DNA of 14,441 nt from PALSA-555 sp036521915 (GCA_036521915.1 DATDGU010000141.1:1-14441); one strand, 5' to 3'; counted from the stretch's first letter, positions 7,024 through 14,441 are shown. Program-made: numbers and translations. The notes: a model not told the origin generated them from the sequence alone.

Positions 7024-7029
7024 TACACT
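7024..7029 (+). promoter_or_regulatory. Candidate -10 box of fhaA, probably giving a leaderless mRNA
   Basis: TACACT matches TANNNT and matches TATAAT at four of six positions. It ends 8 bases before the fhaA GTG, and no Shine-Dalgarno sequence lies between them. Transcription would start at or within a base or two of the start codon, as in leaderless actinobacterial mRNAs. The -35 region is unclear: TTCGGT at 7004-7009 is only 14 bases away. Confidence 0.5.
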
Positions 7030-7037
7030 CGTTCGCC

Positions 7038-7688
7038 GTGGGACTCCAGGGATTCGAACGCCGCCTCGAGCAGCTGGTCGAGGGGAGCTTCGGCAAGGTC
7101 TTCCCGAGCGGCCTCCAGCCGGTCGAGGTGGGCCGGAAGGTCACCCGGACCCTCGACGCCGAGCGGACGGTCGGGGTCGACGGGGTACCGATCGCGCCGA
7201 ACAACCTCGGCGTCTACCTTGCCCCCGAGGACTTCGACCGGTTCCACGACTTCGCGGACGCGCTCGCACGGGAGCTCGCCGAGGTCGCACGGGAGTACGC
7301 CCGGGCCGAGGGCTACCACTTCGTCGGCCCGGTGACGGTCACGCTCGTCGCCGACGACGAGCTGAAGGCGGGTGAGTGCGACATCGCCGCCGAGATCCAC
7401 GAGGGAGGCCGGGTCGGGTCGCTCGTGCTCCCGGACGGGCGGCGGATCCCCCTCGGGGAAGAGGTCGCGCTCATCGGGCGCTCACCCGACTCCACGGTCG
7501 TGGTCGCCGACCCGCGCGCGTCGCGCCGTCACGCGGAGATCCGCCCGTCGGGCCACGGCTTCGCCCTCGTCGACCTGGGCTCCATGAACGGCACGGTCGT
7601 GAACGGGACCCCGGTGCGCGAGCACGTCCTGAAGGACGGCGACGAGATCCGCATCGGCTCGACGTCGCTGCGCTTCGAGCAGTCGTGA
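7038..7688 (+). CDS. fhaA: FHA-domain protein FhaA (DUF3662 + FHA), short form
   Basis: A 216-residue cytoplasmic phospho-threonine reader. Residues 1-115 are the DUF3662 domain typical of FhaA, beginning MGLQGFERRLEQLVEGSFGK. Residues 125-216 are an FHA domain with GR (147-148), SRRH (162-165), LGSMNGT (180-186) and VNG (188-190), the phosphopeptide-binding residues. In mycobacteria FhaA binds phosphorylated MviN/MurJ-type partners and is a substrate of PknB; that role is inferred here. The mycobacterial protein has a long low-complexity linker between the domains, which is nearly absent here. The GTG at 7038 is chosen because homologues begin at MGLQ-like sequence and a -10 box lies just upstream; an in-frame GTG at 7008 would fall upstream of that -10 box. 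First gene of the rightward fhaA-fhaB-pstP-rodA-pbpA-pknB cluster; the gap to fhaB is 46 bases. Confidence 0.9.
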   Translation: MGLQGFERRLEQLVEGSFGKVFPSGLQPVEVGRKVTRTLDAERTVGVDGVPIAPNNLGVYLAPEDFDRFHDFADALARELAEVAREYARAEGYHFVGPVTVTLVADDELKAGECDIAAEIHEGGRVGSLVLPDGRRIPLGEEVALIGRSPDSTVVVADPRASRRHAEIRPSGHGFALVDLGSMNGTVVNGTPVREHVLKDGDEIRIGSTSLRFEQS

Positions 7689-7734
7689 AAGCGCAGGGGC
7701 GGCGAGGCGAGCCAGCGCCGGACGCGAGGGTGCC

Positions 7735-8181
7735 GTGCCCGAGTCGGTCCTGACGATCCTGAAGTTTTGCTTTCTCGCGCTCCTCTACCTGTTCTTGTTC
7801 CGGGTGGTGCAGGTCGTCGTGCGGGAGCTGCGCGCCCCGGCGGCGACGGAAGACGCCGCCGACGGGCGCCAGAGGCGTAAGACTCGCAAGGGCGTCCGCC
7901 TGCAGATCCTGGAGCCGGCGTCCCATCAGGGGGAGCTGTACCTGCTCGGAGAGGAGATCACGGTGGGTCGGGGCGGTGGGTGCGGGATCGTGCTGCCCGA
8001 CGACCACTTCGTGTCCACGGTGCACGCCCGCGTGTTCCGACGGGGCGACGAGGTCTGGGTCGAGGACCTGGGGTCGCGGAACGGCACCTATGTGAACGGG
8101 TCGCCGGTCGCGTCCCCGATCCGGCTGCGCCGCGGCGACCGCGTGCAGTTCGGTGAGACGGTCGCGGAGGTGGTCCGGTGA
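7735..8181 (+). CDS. fhaB: FHA-domain membrane-anchored protein FhaB (FipA-like)
   Basis: A 148-residue protein with one N-terminal membrane helix (about 6-28) and a short Lys/Arg-rich linker. A cytoplasmic FHA domain (about 55-148) carries TVGRG (77-81), STVH (94-97), DLGSRNGTYVNG (111-122) and a closing LRRGDRVQFG (131-140). The conserved R79, S94, H97, R115 and N116 predict real phospho-threonine binding. FhaB/FipA in mycobacteria acts in septal and polar cell-wall assembly and is regulated by PknA/PknB. The start is GTG 7735, with GAGGG 4 bases upstream; a GTG at 7730 is in another frame. The stop overlaps the pstP start by 4 bases (GTGA). The length is normal for the family. The molecular partner in this organism is unknown. 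Confidence 0.9.
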   Translation: MPESVLTILKFCFLALLYLFLFRVVQVVVRELRAPAATEDAADGRQRRKTRKGVRLQILEPASHQGELYLLGEEITVGRGGGCGIVLPDDHFVSTVHARVFRRGDEVWVEDLGSRNGTYVNGSPVASPIRLRRGDRVQFGETVAEVVR

Positions 8182-9404
8182 CGCTGCACGTCCTCATCGG
8201 CGCGGCCACCGACGTCGGCCGGGTCCGGGACCACAACGAGGACGCCTACCTCGTCGACGACCGGCTCGGGCTCTTCGCCGTGGCCGACGGGATGGGCGGC
8301 CACCAGGCGGGCGAGGTCGCCAGCGCCATCGCCCTCGAGGCGCTCCGTGCGGCGGTCACCTCGGGTGAGGGGATCCGCGACGCGGTCACGAGCGCCAACG
8401 ACGCGGTCTACGAGAAGTCGACGACCGACGACCGCCTGCGCGGCATGGGGACGACCCTCATCGCCGGCACCCTCGCCGCTGGCGACACCCTCCTGCTGGG
8501 CCACGTCGGCGACTCGCGCGCGTACGCGCTGCGGGACGACCGACTGGAACGGCTGACCACCGACCACAGCCTCGTCGAGGAGCTCATCCAGGCCGGCGAG
8601 CTCACCGAGGAGCAAGCCGAGCACGATCCGCGCCGGTCGATGATCACGCGGGCGCTCGGCATCGAGCCCACGGTCGAGGTCGACCTCTACCCCATTCAGG
8701 TCCACGACGGCGACCGGCTCCTGCTGTGCTCCGACGGGCTCACCGGGATGGTCAGCGAGGACGCCATCGAGGAGGTCCTCACCGAGGAGCGCGACCCGAA
8801 CCAGGGCGCGCGCCGCCTCATCGACATGGCGAACGCCGGGGGTGGCATCGACAACATCACCGTCCTGATCGTCGACCTCGTCGACGCCGAGAGCCCCACC
8901 GCGGCCCTGCCGATCGTCACCGACGACCAGCCGGCGGCGCCCGAAGCGCCCCCGGCGGAGGAGCCGGTCGACGCCGAGCCGAGCGCCGCCCGACGACCGC
9001 GGACCCGCGGCCGGGGCCGCCTGCGGCGCGTGCTGCTCTGGGCGCTGCCGGTCGTGGTCGTCCTCGGGGTCGCGTTCGGGATCCTCGACTACTACGCGCA
9101 CCACACCTACTTCGTCGGCAATGACGGCGGGCGTGTCGCCGTGTTCCAGGGCCGCCCCGGCGGCCTCCTCTTCTGGAACCCGACGGTGAAGGAGCGCACC
9201 TCGCTGGCAACCAAGACGCTGGCGCCCTCCGACCTCACGCAAGTGGACGCCGGGCACGGCCAGTTCTCGTCCGCCGGCGGGGCGAACGCCTACGTCTCGG
9301 GGCTGCGCACGCGCGCCAACCAGGCCCGCCGCCACACCCTGGGGAACACCAGCCCGGTCACGCCGACCACTCTCCCGACCCCGGCCGGACCCGCGGCGCC
9401 ATGA
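8178..9404 (+). CDS. pstP: PP2C-type Ser/Thr protein phosphatase PstP
   Basis: A 408-residue membrane phosphatase that should dephosphorylate PknB and its targets. The PP2C catalytic domain (1-235) has RDHNEDAY (17-24), VADGMGGHQAGE (35-46) with metal ligands D22, D37 and G38, GDSRAYAL (111-118), CSDGLTGM (184-191) with D186, and DNITVLIVDLV (225-235) with D225. A Pro/Glu/Ala linker and a basic patch (272-284) lead to one membrane helix (285-303). About 105 residues then lie outside, including YFVGNDGGRVAVFQG (311-325), conserved in actinobacterial PstP. The outside part is shorter than in mycobacteria (whole protein about 510 residues there). The GTG start has a strong GGAGGT 6 bases upstream (8166-8171). 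Its stop overlaps rodA (ATGA). Confidence 0.93.
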   Translation: MTLHVLIGAATDVGRVRDHNEDAYLVDDRLGLFAVADGMGGHQAGEVASAIALEALRAAVTSGEGIRDAVTSANDAVYEKSTTDDRLRGMGTTLIAGTLAAGDTLLLGHVGDSRAYALRDDRLERLTTDHSLVEELIQAGELTEEQAEHDPRRSMITRALGIEPTVEVDLYPIQVHDGDRLLLCSDGLTGMVSEDAIEEVLTEERDPNQGARRLIDMANAGGGIDNITVLIVDLVDAESPTAALPIVTDDQPAAPEAPPAEEPVDAEPSAARRPRTRGRGRLRRVLLWALPVVVVLGVAFGILDYYAHHTYFVGNDGGRVAVFQGRPGGLLFWNPTVKERTSLATKTLAPSDLTQVDAGHGQFSSAGGANAYVSGLRTRANQARRHTLGNTSPVTPTTLPTPAGPAAP

Positions 9405-10717
9405 GCGCGGCGGTCCTGAACCGCCGAGGGTCCGAACTCGGCCTCGGCGTGCTCGCCGTGATCGTCGCCGCCTTCGGCTACCTCCTCGTCCAGCTCGCGC
9501 AGAAGCCGAGCGTGCCGGTCGACTTGTGGGTCATCCTCGTCGCCGTCCTCGGGCTCTTCCTCATGGCCCACGTCGCGGTGCGCCGGCTCGCGCCCGACGC
9601 CGACCCGGTGCTCCTCCCGATCGCGGCGCTTCTGAACGGGCTGGGTTTCGTGACCGTCGCCCGCCTCGACAGCAACCTCGGGCGCATCCAGGCGATCTGG
9701 ACGGCGGTCAGCGTCGTCGCCTTCGTGGTGACCCTGCTGCTCGTCAAGCGCATCCGCACGCTCGAGCGCTACCGGTACACCTTCTTGCTGCTCGGCATGG
9801 CCGCGCTGCTGCTGCCCCTGGCGCCCGGGATCGGCAAGACGATCAACGGCGCGCGCCTCTGGGTCGGGGTCGGGCCGGTCAACTTCCAGCCGGGTGAGGC
9901 GGCGAAGGTGCTGCTCGTCCTCTTCTTCGCGGCGTACCTCGTCGACAAGCGCGAACTGCTGGCCCGCGGCGGCCATCGCCTCGGGCGCCTGCGTATCCCC
10001 GCGATCCGTCACCTCGGGCCGCTGCTCGTCGTCTGGGGGGTGTCGATCCTCATCATGGTGCGCGAGACCGACCTCGGGCAGGCGATGCTCGTGTTCGCGC
10101 TGGCCGCGGTGATGCTCTACGTCGCGACGGACCGCGCCGCGTACACGCTGTTCGCGTTGGTCCTGTTCCTCGGGGCGTCCTTCGCGGCGTACGAGTTGTT
10201 CTCCCACGTGCAGAGCCGCGTCGTGGTCTGGCTCGACCCGTTCAAGTACGCGAACAACCAGGGCTACCAGCTCGTCCAGGGGCTCTTCGGCTTCGCCGCC
10301 GGCGGGTTCGCGGGCACCGGCCTCGGGCTCGGCAACCCGAAACAGATCCCCAACGTCGCGACGGACTTCGTCTTCGCCGCGATCGGCGAGGAGCTCGGGC
10401 TCATCGGGACGGTCGCCATCCTCATCGCGCTGCTGCTCTTCGTCGGCGCCGGGCTGCGCATCGCCATGCGCGCCGAGCAGCCCTTCCCGAAGCTGTTCGC
10501 GACGGGTCTCACCGCCATCGTCGGGTTCCAGAGCTTCGTGATCATCGGCGGGGTCACCCGGACGATCCCGCTGACCGGTGTGACGCTGCCCTTCATCTCC
10601 TACGGCGGCTCGTCGCTCTTGGCGAACTGGGTGATCCTCGCCCTGCTGCTGCGCATCTCGGACGACAACGCGCACGCGTCGTCCCGTCGCGGCCGCGTGA
10701 CGGCGCGTGCCCCGTGA
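9401..10717 (+). CDS. rodA: SEDS-family peptidoglycan glycosyltransferase RodA
   Basis: A 438-residue protein with about ten or more membrane helices that polymerises lipid II into glycan strands outside the membrane. SEDS motifs in order: GKTINGARLWVGVG (145-158), FQPGEAAK (162-169), the catalytic Asp D224 in RETDLGQAML (221-230), VATDFVFAAIGEELG (319-333), and TIPLTGVTLPFISYGGSS (388-405). I prefer RodA to FtsW because of its place between pstP and pbpA, the same as in mycobacteria and streptomycetes, but sequence alone separates the two poorly. The ATG overlaps the pstP stop (ATGA) and there is no good Shine-Dalgarno, so translation probably depends on coupling. Its stop overlaps the pbpA GTG by 4 bases, consistent with equal production of the SEDS-PBP pair. 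Confidence 0.92.
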   Translation: MSAAVLNRRGSELGLGVLAVIVAAFGYLLVQLAQKPSVPVDLWVILVAVLGLFLMAHVAVRRLAPDADPVLLPIAALLNGLGFVTVARLDSNLGRIQAIWTAVSVVAFVVTLLLVKRIRTLERYRYTFLLLGMAALLLPLAPGIGKTINGARLWVGVGPVNFQPGEAAKVLLVLFFAAYLVDKRELLARGGHRLGRLRIPAIRHLGPLLVVWGVSILIMVRETDLGQAMLVFALAAVMLYVATDRAAYTLFALVLFLGASFAAYELFSHVQSRVVVWLDPFKYANNQGYQLVQGLFGFAAGGFAGTGLGLGNPKQIPNVATDFVFAAIGEELGLIGTVAILIALLLFVGAGLRIAMRAEQPFPKLFATGLTAIVGFQSFVIIGGVTRTIPLTGVTLPFISYGGSSLLANWVILALLLRISDDNAHASSRRGRVTARAP

Positions 10718-12177
10718 ACCCCGCCATCCGGCGGGTGGGGGCGATGCTGATCCTCCTGCTGCTCGTCCTCATCGGCCAGCTCACCTACCTGCAGATCGTC
10801 GACGCCAACAACCTGAACAAGAACCCGCACAACGTGCGGACGCTGCTGCAGAACGCGAACCGGCCCCGCGGCGACATCATCACCGCCGACGGGACGGTCG
10901 TCGCGCACTCGGTGCCGGTGAACGACGGCACCGAGTTCAAGTACCAGCGCCAGTACCCGACGGCCGGGCTCTTCTCCCAGGTCGTCGGCTACCAGTCGTT
11001 CGTGTTCGGCTCGACCGGCGTCGAGAACACCTACAACAGCGACCTGACCGGCCAGAGCCTCCAGGTGCAGCTCCACAGCCTCGGCGACCTGCTCTCGGGC
11101 ACGCAGGGCACGGGCAACGTCGTGCTGTCGCTGCGGGCCGACCTCCAGCGCACCGCGCAGGCCGCGCTCGGCTCCCAGCGCGGCTCCGTCGTGGTGCTCG
11201 ACGTCCAGACCGGCAACGTGCTGGCGATGTACTCGAACCCGACGTTCGACCCGAACCCGCTCGTGAGCCACAACGCCCAGTTCGCGCAGGCGGCGTTCAC
11301 GCTCCTCAACGCGAACACCGACCACCCGTCGCTCCCCCGCGCCTACCGGGAGCTCTACCCGCCGGGGTCGAGCTTCAAGACCGTCACCGCGTCCGTCGCG
11401 CTCGAGACTGGCGTCGCCACCCCCGACACCACCTTCCCGTTCCTCACCCAGCTCACCCTCCCCCAGACGACCGCCACCCTCCAGAACTTCGGGGGGGAGA
11501 ACTGCGGCGGCACGCTGACCCAGAGCTTCACGCAGTCGTGCAACACGACTTTCGGGCGCCTCGGGCTCGAGCTCGGCGAGCAGTTCCCGCCCGGCATGGC
11601 CAAGTTCGGGATCGGCGCCGCGCCGCCTCTCGACGACGCCCCCGGCGCCGTCGCGAGTACCGGCCTCGTCCCGGGGTCCTTCGCCCAGAACATGCCCCAG
11701 TTCGCGTTCGCCGGGATCGGCCAAGGCGTCATCGCCGTCACCCCGTTGCAGATGGCGCTCGTCGCCGACGGCATCGCGAACGGCGGCGTGATCATGACCC
11801 CCCACGTGGCGAGCGAGATCCGCGACGCGAACGGCAAGGTCGTGGAGCGCATCAACCCGAGCCCGTGGATGACGGCCACGACACCCCAGGTCGCCGCGGC
11901 CGTCACCCAGCTCATGATCAACGTCGTGCAGAGCGGGACCGGCACCGCCGCGCAGATCCCCGGCGTGGCCGTCGCCGGCAAGACCGGGACCGCCCAGAAC
12001 GCGCCGGGGCAGGCGCCGCACGCCTGGTTCATCGCGTTCGCCCCGGCGCAGGCGCCGAAGTACGCGGTCGCGGTGATCGTCGAGCACGGTGGCAACGCCG
12101 GCAGCGAGGCCACCGGCGGCGCGGTCGCCGCGCCGATCGCCTCCCGCGTGCTGCGCACCGCGCTCGGCCTCCCGTGA
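10714..12177 (+). CDS. pbpA: Class B penicillin-binding protein PbpA (transpeptidase)
   Basis: A 487-residue monofunctional D,D-transpeptidase that cross-links peptidoglycan and should pair with RodA. It has one N-terminal membrane anchor (about 8-28). The pedestal begins with NRPRGDIITADGTVVA (49-64). The transpeptidase domain (about 150-485) has the active-site SSFK (S219, K222) in PPGSSFKTV, SCN (275-277), and KTGTAQ (423-428). GIGQGVIAVTPLQMALV (334-350) is also typical. C264 and C276 flank the second motif and could form a disulfide. No C-terminal PASTA domain is present, as expected for PbpA. The GTG overlaps the rodA stop (GTGA) with no visible Shine-Dalgarno. The length matches actinobacterial PbpA. 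The gap to pknB is 51 bases, with no pknA between them. Confidence 0.93.
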   Translation: MNPAIRRVGAMLILLLLVLIGQLTYLQIVDANNLNKNPHNVRTLLQNANRPRGDIITADGTVVAHSVPVNDGTEFKYQRQYPTAGLFSQVVGYQSFVFGSTGVENTYNSDLTGQSLQVQLHSLGDLLSGTQGTGNVVLSLRADLQRTAQAALGSQRGSVVVLDVQTGNVLAMYSNPTFDPNPLVSHNAQFAQAAFTLLNANTDHPSLPRAYRELYPPGSSFKTVTASVALETGVATPDTTFPFLTQLTLPQTTATLQNFGGENCGGTLTQSFTQSCNTTFGRLGLELGEQFPPGMAKFGIGAAPPLDDAPGAVASTGLVPGSFAQNMPQFAFAGIGQGVIAVTPLQMALVADGIANGGVIMTPHVASEIRDANGKVVERINPSPWMTATTPQVAAAVTQLMINVVQSGTGTAAQIPGVAVAGKTGTAQNAPGQAPHAWFIAFAPAQAPKYAVAVIVEHGGNAGSEATGGAVAAPIASRVLRTALGLP

Positions 12178-12212
12178 GCGACGCGAAACGCCGCGACGCC
12201 AAAGCCGACCAG

Positions 12213-12218
12213 TAGCCT
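12213..12218 (+). promoter_or_regulatory. Weak -10 candidate just before pknB
   Basis: TAGCCT fits TANNNT and ends 10 bases before the pknB ATG. There is no Shine-Dalgarno sequence in between. This would allow an internal, nearly leaderless promoter for the kinase apart from the operon transcript. No -35 box is seen, so support is weak. Confidence 0.3.
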
Positions 12219-12228
12219 GACTCGGCAC

Positions 12229-14046
12229 ATGCCTCAGGCCGGGGACATCTTCGCGAACCGCTACGTCATCGAGCGGCCCGTCGCCCGGGGCGGCATGGCC
12301 GAGGTGTACCTCGCGAAGGACCAGGTCCTCGACCGGCCCGTCGCGGTGAAGGTCCTCTTCCAGGAGTACGCCCGCGACCCGAGCTTCGTCGAGCGGTTCC
12401 GCCGTGAGGCCCAGAACGCCGCCGCCCTGAACCACCCCAACATCGTCGGGGTCTACGACTGGGGTCAGGAGCACGGCACGTACTTCATCGTCATGGAGTT
12501 CATCGAGGGCCGCTCGCTGCGCGACATCATGCACGCCGAGGGCCGGATCCCTCCCGTGCAGGCCGCGGGGATCGCCGCCGAGATCGCCGACGCGCTCTCC
12601 TTCGCCCACCGCAACGGGGTCGTGCACCGCGACATCAAGCCGGGCAACGTGCTCATCACCTCGACAGGCCAGGTCAAAGTCGCCGACTTCGGGATCGCGG
12701 CGAACCCGACGAGCCCGTCGCAGGGGCTGACCCAGACGGGCGCGGTCATGGGCACCGCCACCTACTTCTCGCCCGAGCAGGCGCAGGGCTTCACGGTCGA
12801 CGGGCGCACCGACGTCTACGCCCTCGGCGTCGTGCTCTACGAGATGGTGACCGGGCAGGCCCCGTTCCAGGCCGACACGCCCGTCGCGGTGGCGATGAAG
12901 CACGTCCGCGAGCCGCCGGTGCCGCCGTCGCACTACGCGCTCGACCTGCCGCCCGACCTCGAGCGGATCATCCTCGCCGCCATGGCCAAGAACCTGGCCA
13001 ACCGCTACCAGTCGGCCGACGACATGCGCGAGGACCTCATCCGCTTCGAGCGCGGCCGGCCCGTCACCGCGTCCTACCGTCCCGAGGCCGACACGGTCGC
13101 CGCGACCGCGGCGACCCAGGCCGCCGGGCTCTGGGAGGAACCGAAACGGCGGTGGGGCGCGATCACCGCGGTCGTCATCGGGCTCGGCCTGCTCGCCGCG
13201 GTGATCGTCGTCCTGCTCGTCCCGTCGTTCCGGAACTTGGTGCTCGGCACGACGAACGCGCCACCGAAGCTCACCGTGCCCGACGTGACGACCGGCAACC
13301 CGACGTTCGCGGTCGCCGAAGCGCGCCTCGTCCACGTCGGCTTCAAGGTGAAGCAGGTGTCCGTCGAGTCGACGTCGGTACCGGCCGGGCAGGTCGTGAC
13401 CCAGAGCCCCGCGGCCGGCTCGCTGCTCACAAAAGGCGACGCCGTCACCCTCAGCGTCGCAAACAACATGGTGACGCTCCCCAACGTCGTCGGGCAGACC
13501 TTCGAGCAGGGCCAGCAGACCCTCGCGACCCTCGGCGTCCAGGTCATGCGCATGGACACGCCGACGACGTCGCAGGCGCCCGACACCGTGCTCGCCATGA
13601 CGCCCGCCCCGAGCACGACGGTGGCGCGTGGGTCGGTCGTCACGCTCACCGTCGCGCAGGCCCCGCAGGTCTCGGTGCCGACCGTCACCGGCCAGGACCA
13701 GGTCACTGCGTCGAACACCATCACCCAGGCGGGGCTCCAGCCGGCCATCGTCGGGCAGAGCAGCAACACCGTCCCCGCGGGCAAGGTCATCGCCACGAAC
13801 CCGGCCGCCGGCACGATGGTGGCGAAGGGCACGACCGTGCAGCTGTTCGTGTCGACGGGTCCGCAGACCGTCGCGGTGCCCAACGTGATCGGTCAACCCC
13901 GCGACACGGGAATCGCCGCGCTCACCGGCGCGGGGCTGAGCGTCCAGGCGACGTGCGCCACGAACTCCCCGATCGTCTCCGAGAACCCGCCCGCAGGAAC
14001 CCAGGTCGCCCCGAACACGGTCGTGATGATCGCCTGCGTGGCGTAG
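12229..14046 (+). CDS. pknB: PASTA-domain receptor Ser/Thr protein kinase PknB
   Basis: A 605-residue transmembrane kinase sensing cell-wall fragments or lipid II. The kinase domain (11-275) has the Gly-rich loop VARGGMAEVYLAK (18-30), catalytic K41, E60, HRDIKPGN (133-140), DFG (153-155), and activation-loop T168 and T170 in GLTQTGAVMGTATYFSPEQ, the usual autophosphorylation pair. The first Gly of the loop is Ala (A19). A juxtamembrane linker (276-309) and one helix (310-331) lead to four extracellular PASTA repeats (about 347-411, 412-476, 477-542, 543-605). The last PASTA holds the only two Cys of the outside part (C576, C603), possibly a disulfide. No Shine-Dalgarno precedes the ATG; the start is fixed by the MPQAGDIFANRY N-terminus. 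It is the only kinase in this cluster, so it probably also does the work of PknA. Confidence 0.95.
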   Translation: MPQAGDIFANRYVIERPVARGGMAEVYLAKDQVLDRPVAVKVLFQEYARDPSFVERFRREAQNAAALNHPNIVGVYDWGQEHGTYFIVMEFIEGRSLRDIMHAEGRIPPVQAAGIAAEIADALSFAHRNGVVHRDIKPGNVLITSTGQVKVADFGIAANPTSPSQGLTQTGAVMGTATYFSPEQAQGFTVDGRTDVYALGVVLYEMVTGQAPFQADTPVAVAMKHVREPPVPPSHYALDLPPDLERIILAAMAKNLANRYQSADDMREDLIRFERGRPVTASYRPEADTVAATAATQAAGLWEEPKRRWGAITAVVIGLGLLAAVIVVLLVPSFRNLVLGTTNAPPKLTVPDVTTGNPTFAVAEARLVHVGFKVKQVSVESTSVPAGQVVTQSPAAGSLLTKGDAVTLSVANNMVTLPNVVGQTFEQGQQTLATLGVQVMRMDTPTTSQAPDTVLAMTPAPSTTVARGSVVTLTVAQAPQVSVPTVTGQDQVTASNTITQAGLQPAIVGQSSNTVPAGKVIATNPAAGTMVAKGTTVQLFVSTGPQTVAVPNVIGQPRDTGIAALTGAGLSVQATCATNSPIVSENPPAGTQVAPNTVVMIACVA

Positions 14047-14441
14047 TGCCCGCCCGCGCGTCCGCGCTCGGCACCTGGTACGTCGAGCACGGTCGCCACG
14101 AGCTGCCCTGGCGGACGACGCGCGACCGCTGGACCGTGCTCGTCTCCGAGGTGATGCTCCACCAGACCCAGGTCCCCCGCGTGGAGGCGGTCTACACCGC
14201 GTTCCTGGACCGCTTCCCCACGCCCGAGGCGATGGCCGCCGGCTCCCCAGGCGAGGTCGTCCAAGCCTGGGGCCGCCTCGGCTACCCGCGGCGGGCCCGT
14301 CGCCTCTGGGACGCGGCGCGCCGGATCGTGGCCGACGGATGGCCCGACGACCTGACCAAGCTGCCCGGCGTCGGTCGCTACACGGCCGGCGCGGTGCGCG
14401 CCCAGGCCGACGACGTCGACGTCGCCGCCGTCGACGTGACC
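14046..14441 (+). CDS. mutY: MutY-type A/G-specific adenine glycosylase (3' end cut by window edge)
   Basis: The first 132 codons of a helix-hairpin-helix DNA glycosylase that removes adenine mispaired with 8-oxoguanine. Visible motifs: ELPWR (19-23), SEVMLHQTQVPRV (34-46) with catalytic E35 (the E. coli protein has MLQQTQV; Q to H here), AWGRLGYPRRARRL (74-87) in the actinobacterial form, and the HhH motif LPGVGRYTAGAV (106-117). AVDVT (128-132) follows, where D130 matches the second catalytic Asp. The Fe-S cluster and any C-terminal 8-oxoG recognition domain lie beyond the window. The GTG start uses the last base of the pknB TAG stop, and I found no other start in frame between that stop and the ELPWR motif. 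It has no Shine-Dalgarno, so translation probably relies on termination of pknB. Confidence 0.88.
   Translation, partial: MPARASALGTWYVEHGRHELPWRTTRDRWTVLVSEVMLHQTQVPRVEAVYTAFLDRFPTPEAMAAGSPGEVVQAWGRLGYPRRARRLWDAARRIVADGWPDDLTKLPGVGRYTAGAVRAQADDVDVAAVDVT

Noticed and set aside
8088..9335. A 415-codon minus-strand frame opposite pstP
   Set aside because: Antisense shadow with biased composition; the plus strand encodes a complete PP2C phosphatase.
10707..12215. A second plus-strand frame overlapping pbpA
   Set aside because: Offset from pbpA and Arg/Pro-rich; the pbpA frame carries SxxK, SxN and KTG in order.
10600..13896. A 1098-codon open frame on the minus strand across rodA, pbpA and pknB
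   Set aside because: It is a shadow of high-GC coding DNA: very rich in Arg, Asp, His and Gly, with no recognisable domain, and it lies opposite three clearly real genes.
13267..14043. Repeating sequence at the 3' end of pknB considered as a DNA repeat array
   Set aside because: The similarity is at protein level (four PASTA domains), without conserved DNA repeat units or spacers, so it is neither CRISPR nor tandem DNA repeat.

Overview
This window is very GC-rich (about 70% by eye), tightly packed chromosomal DNA. It carries the actinobacterial Ser/Thr-kinase and cell-wall cluster fhaA-fhaB-pstP-rodA-pbpA-pknB, GTG starts are common, and several intergenic hairpins lack a U-tract. All of this points to Actinomycetota. 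A deep, non-mycobacterial lineage such as Acidimicrobiia is my inference: pknA is absent and FhaA and PstP are short. No mobile element, CRISPR array or rRNA was seen.

Layout: everything left of about 6.8 kb reads leftward and everything right of about 7.0 kb reads rightward, so the centre is a divergent promoter region. Left half: (i) positions 1-2774 hold a three-gene leftward operon joined by 4-base GTGA overlaps. It runs from a polyprenyl-phosphate glucosyltransferase (GT2) through a GtrA-family membrane protein to an ArnT/YkcB-like GT39 glycosyltransferase cut by the window edge. Together these suggest making a lipid-linked sugar inside the cell, moving it across the membrane and transferring it to an envelope acceptor. 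(ii) Positions 2928-5390 encode an 820-residue multi-pass membrane protein with a central spermidine-synthase-like domain whose active site is altered. (iii) Positions 5664-6575 encode a secreted lipase with tandem stem-loops at its stop codon. (iv) Positions 6701-6784 are tRNA-Leu(CAG).

Right half (7038-14046): two FHA proteins, a PP2C phosphatase, a SEDS glycosyltransferase (RodA), a class B penicillin-binding protein (PbpA) and a PASTA-domain Ser/Thr kinase (PknB). Reading frames overlap by 4 bases from fhaB through pbpA. PknB would sense muropeptides or lipid II outside and phosphorylate cytoplasmic targets, the FHA proteins would read the phospho-threonines, PstP would reset them, and RodA-PbpA would build peptidoglycan. 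A mutY-like adenine glycosylase begins on the last base of the pknB stop codon and runs off the right edge.

I found no clearly undescribed multi-gene system. The points most worth a second look are the membrane-fused spermidine-synthase homologue with non-canonical active-site residues, the single-kinase form of the cluster with mutY attached, and the apparently leaderless fhaA start with a strong hairpin upstream. All gaps between genes are shorter than 300 bases.
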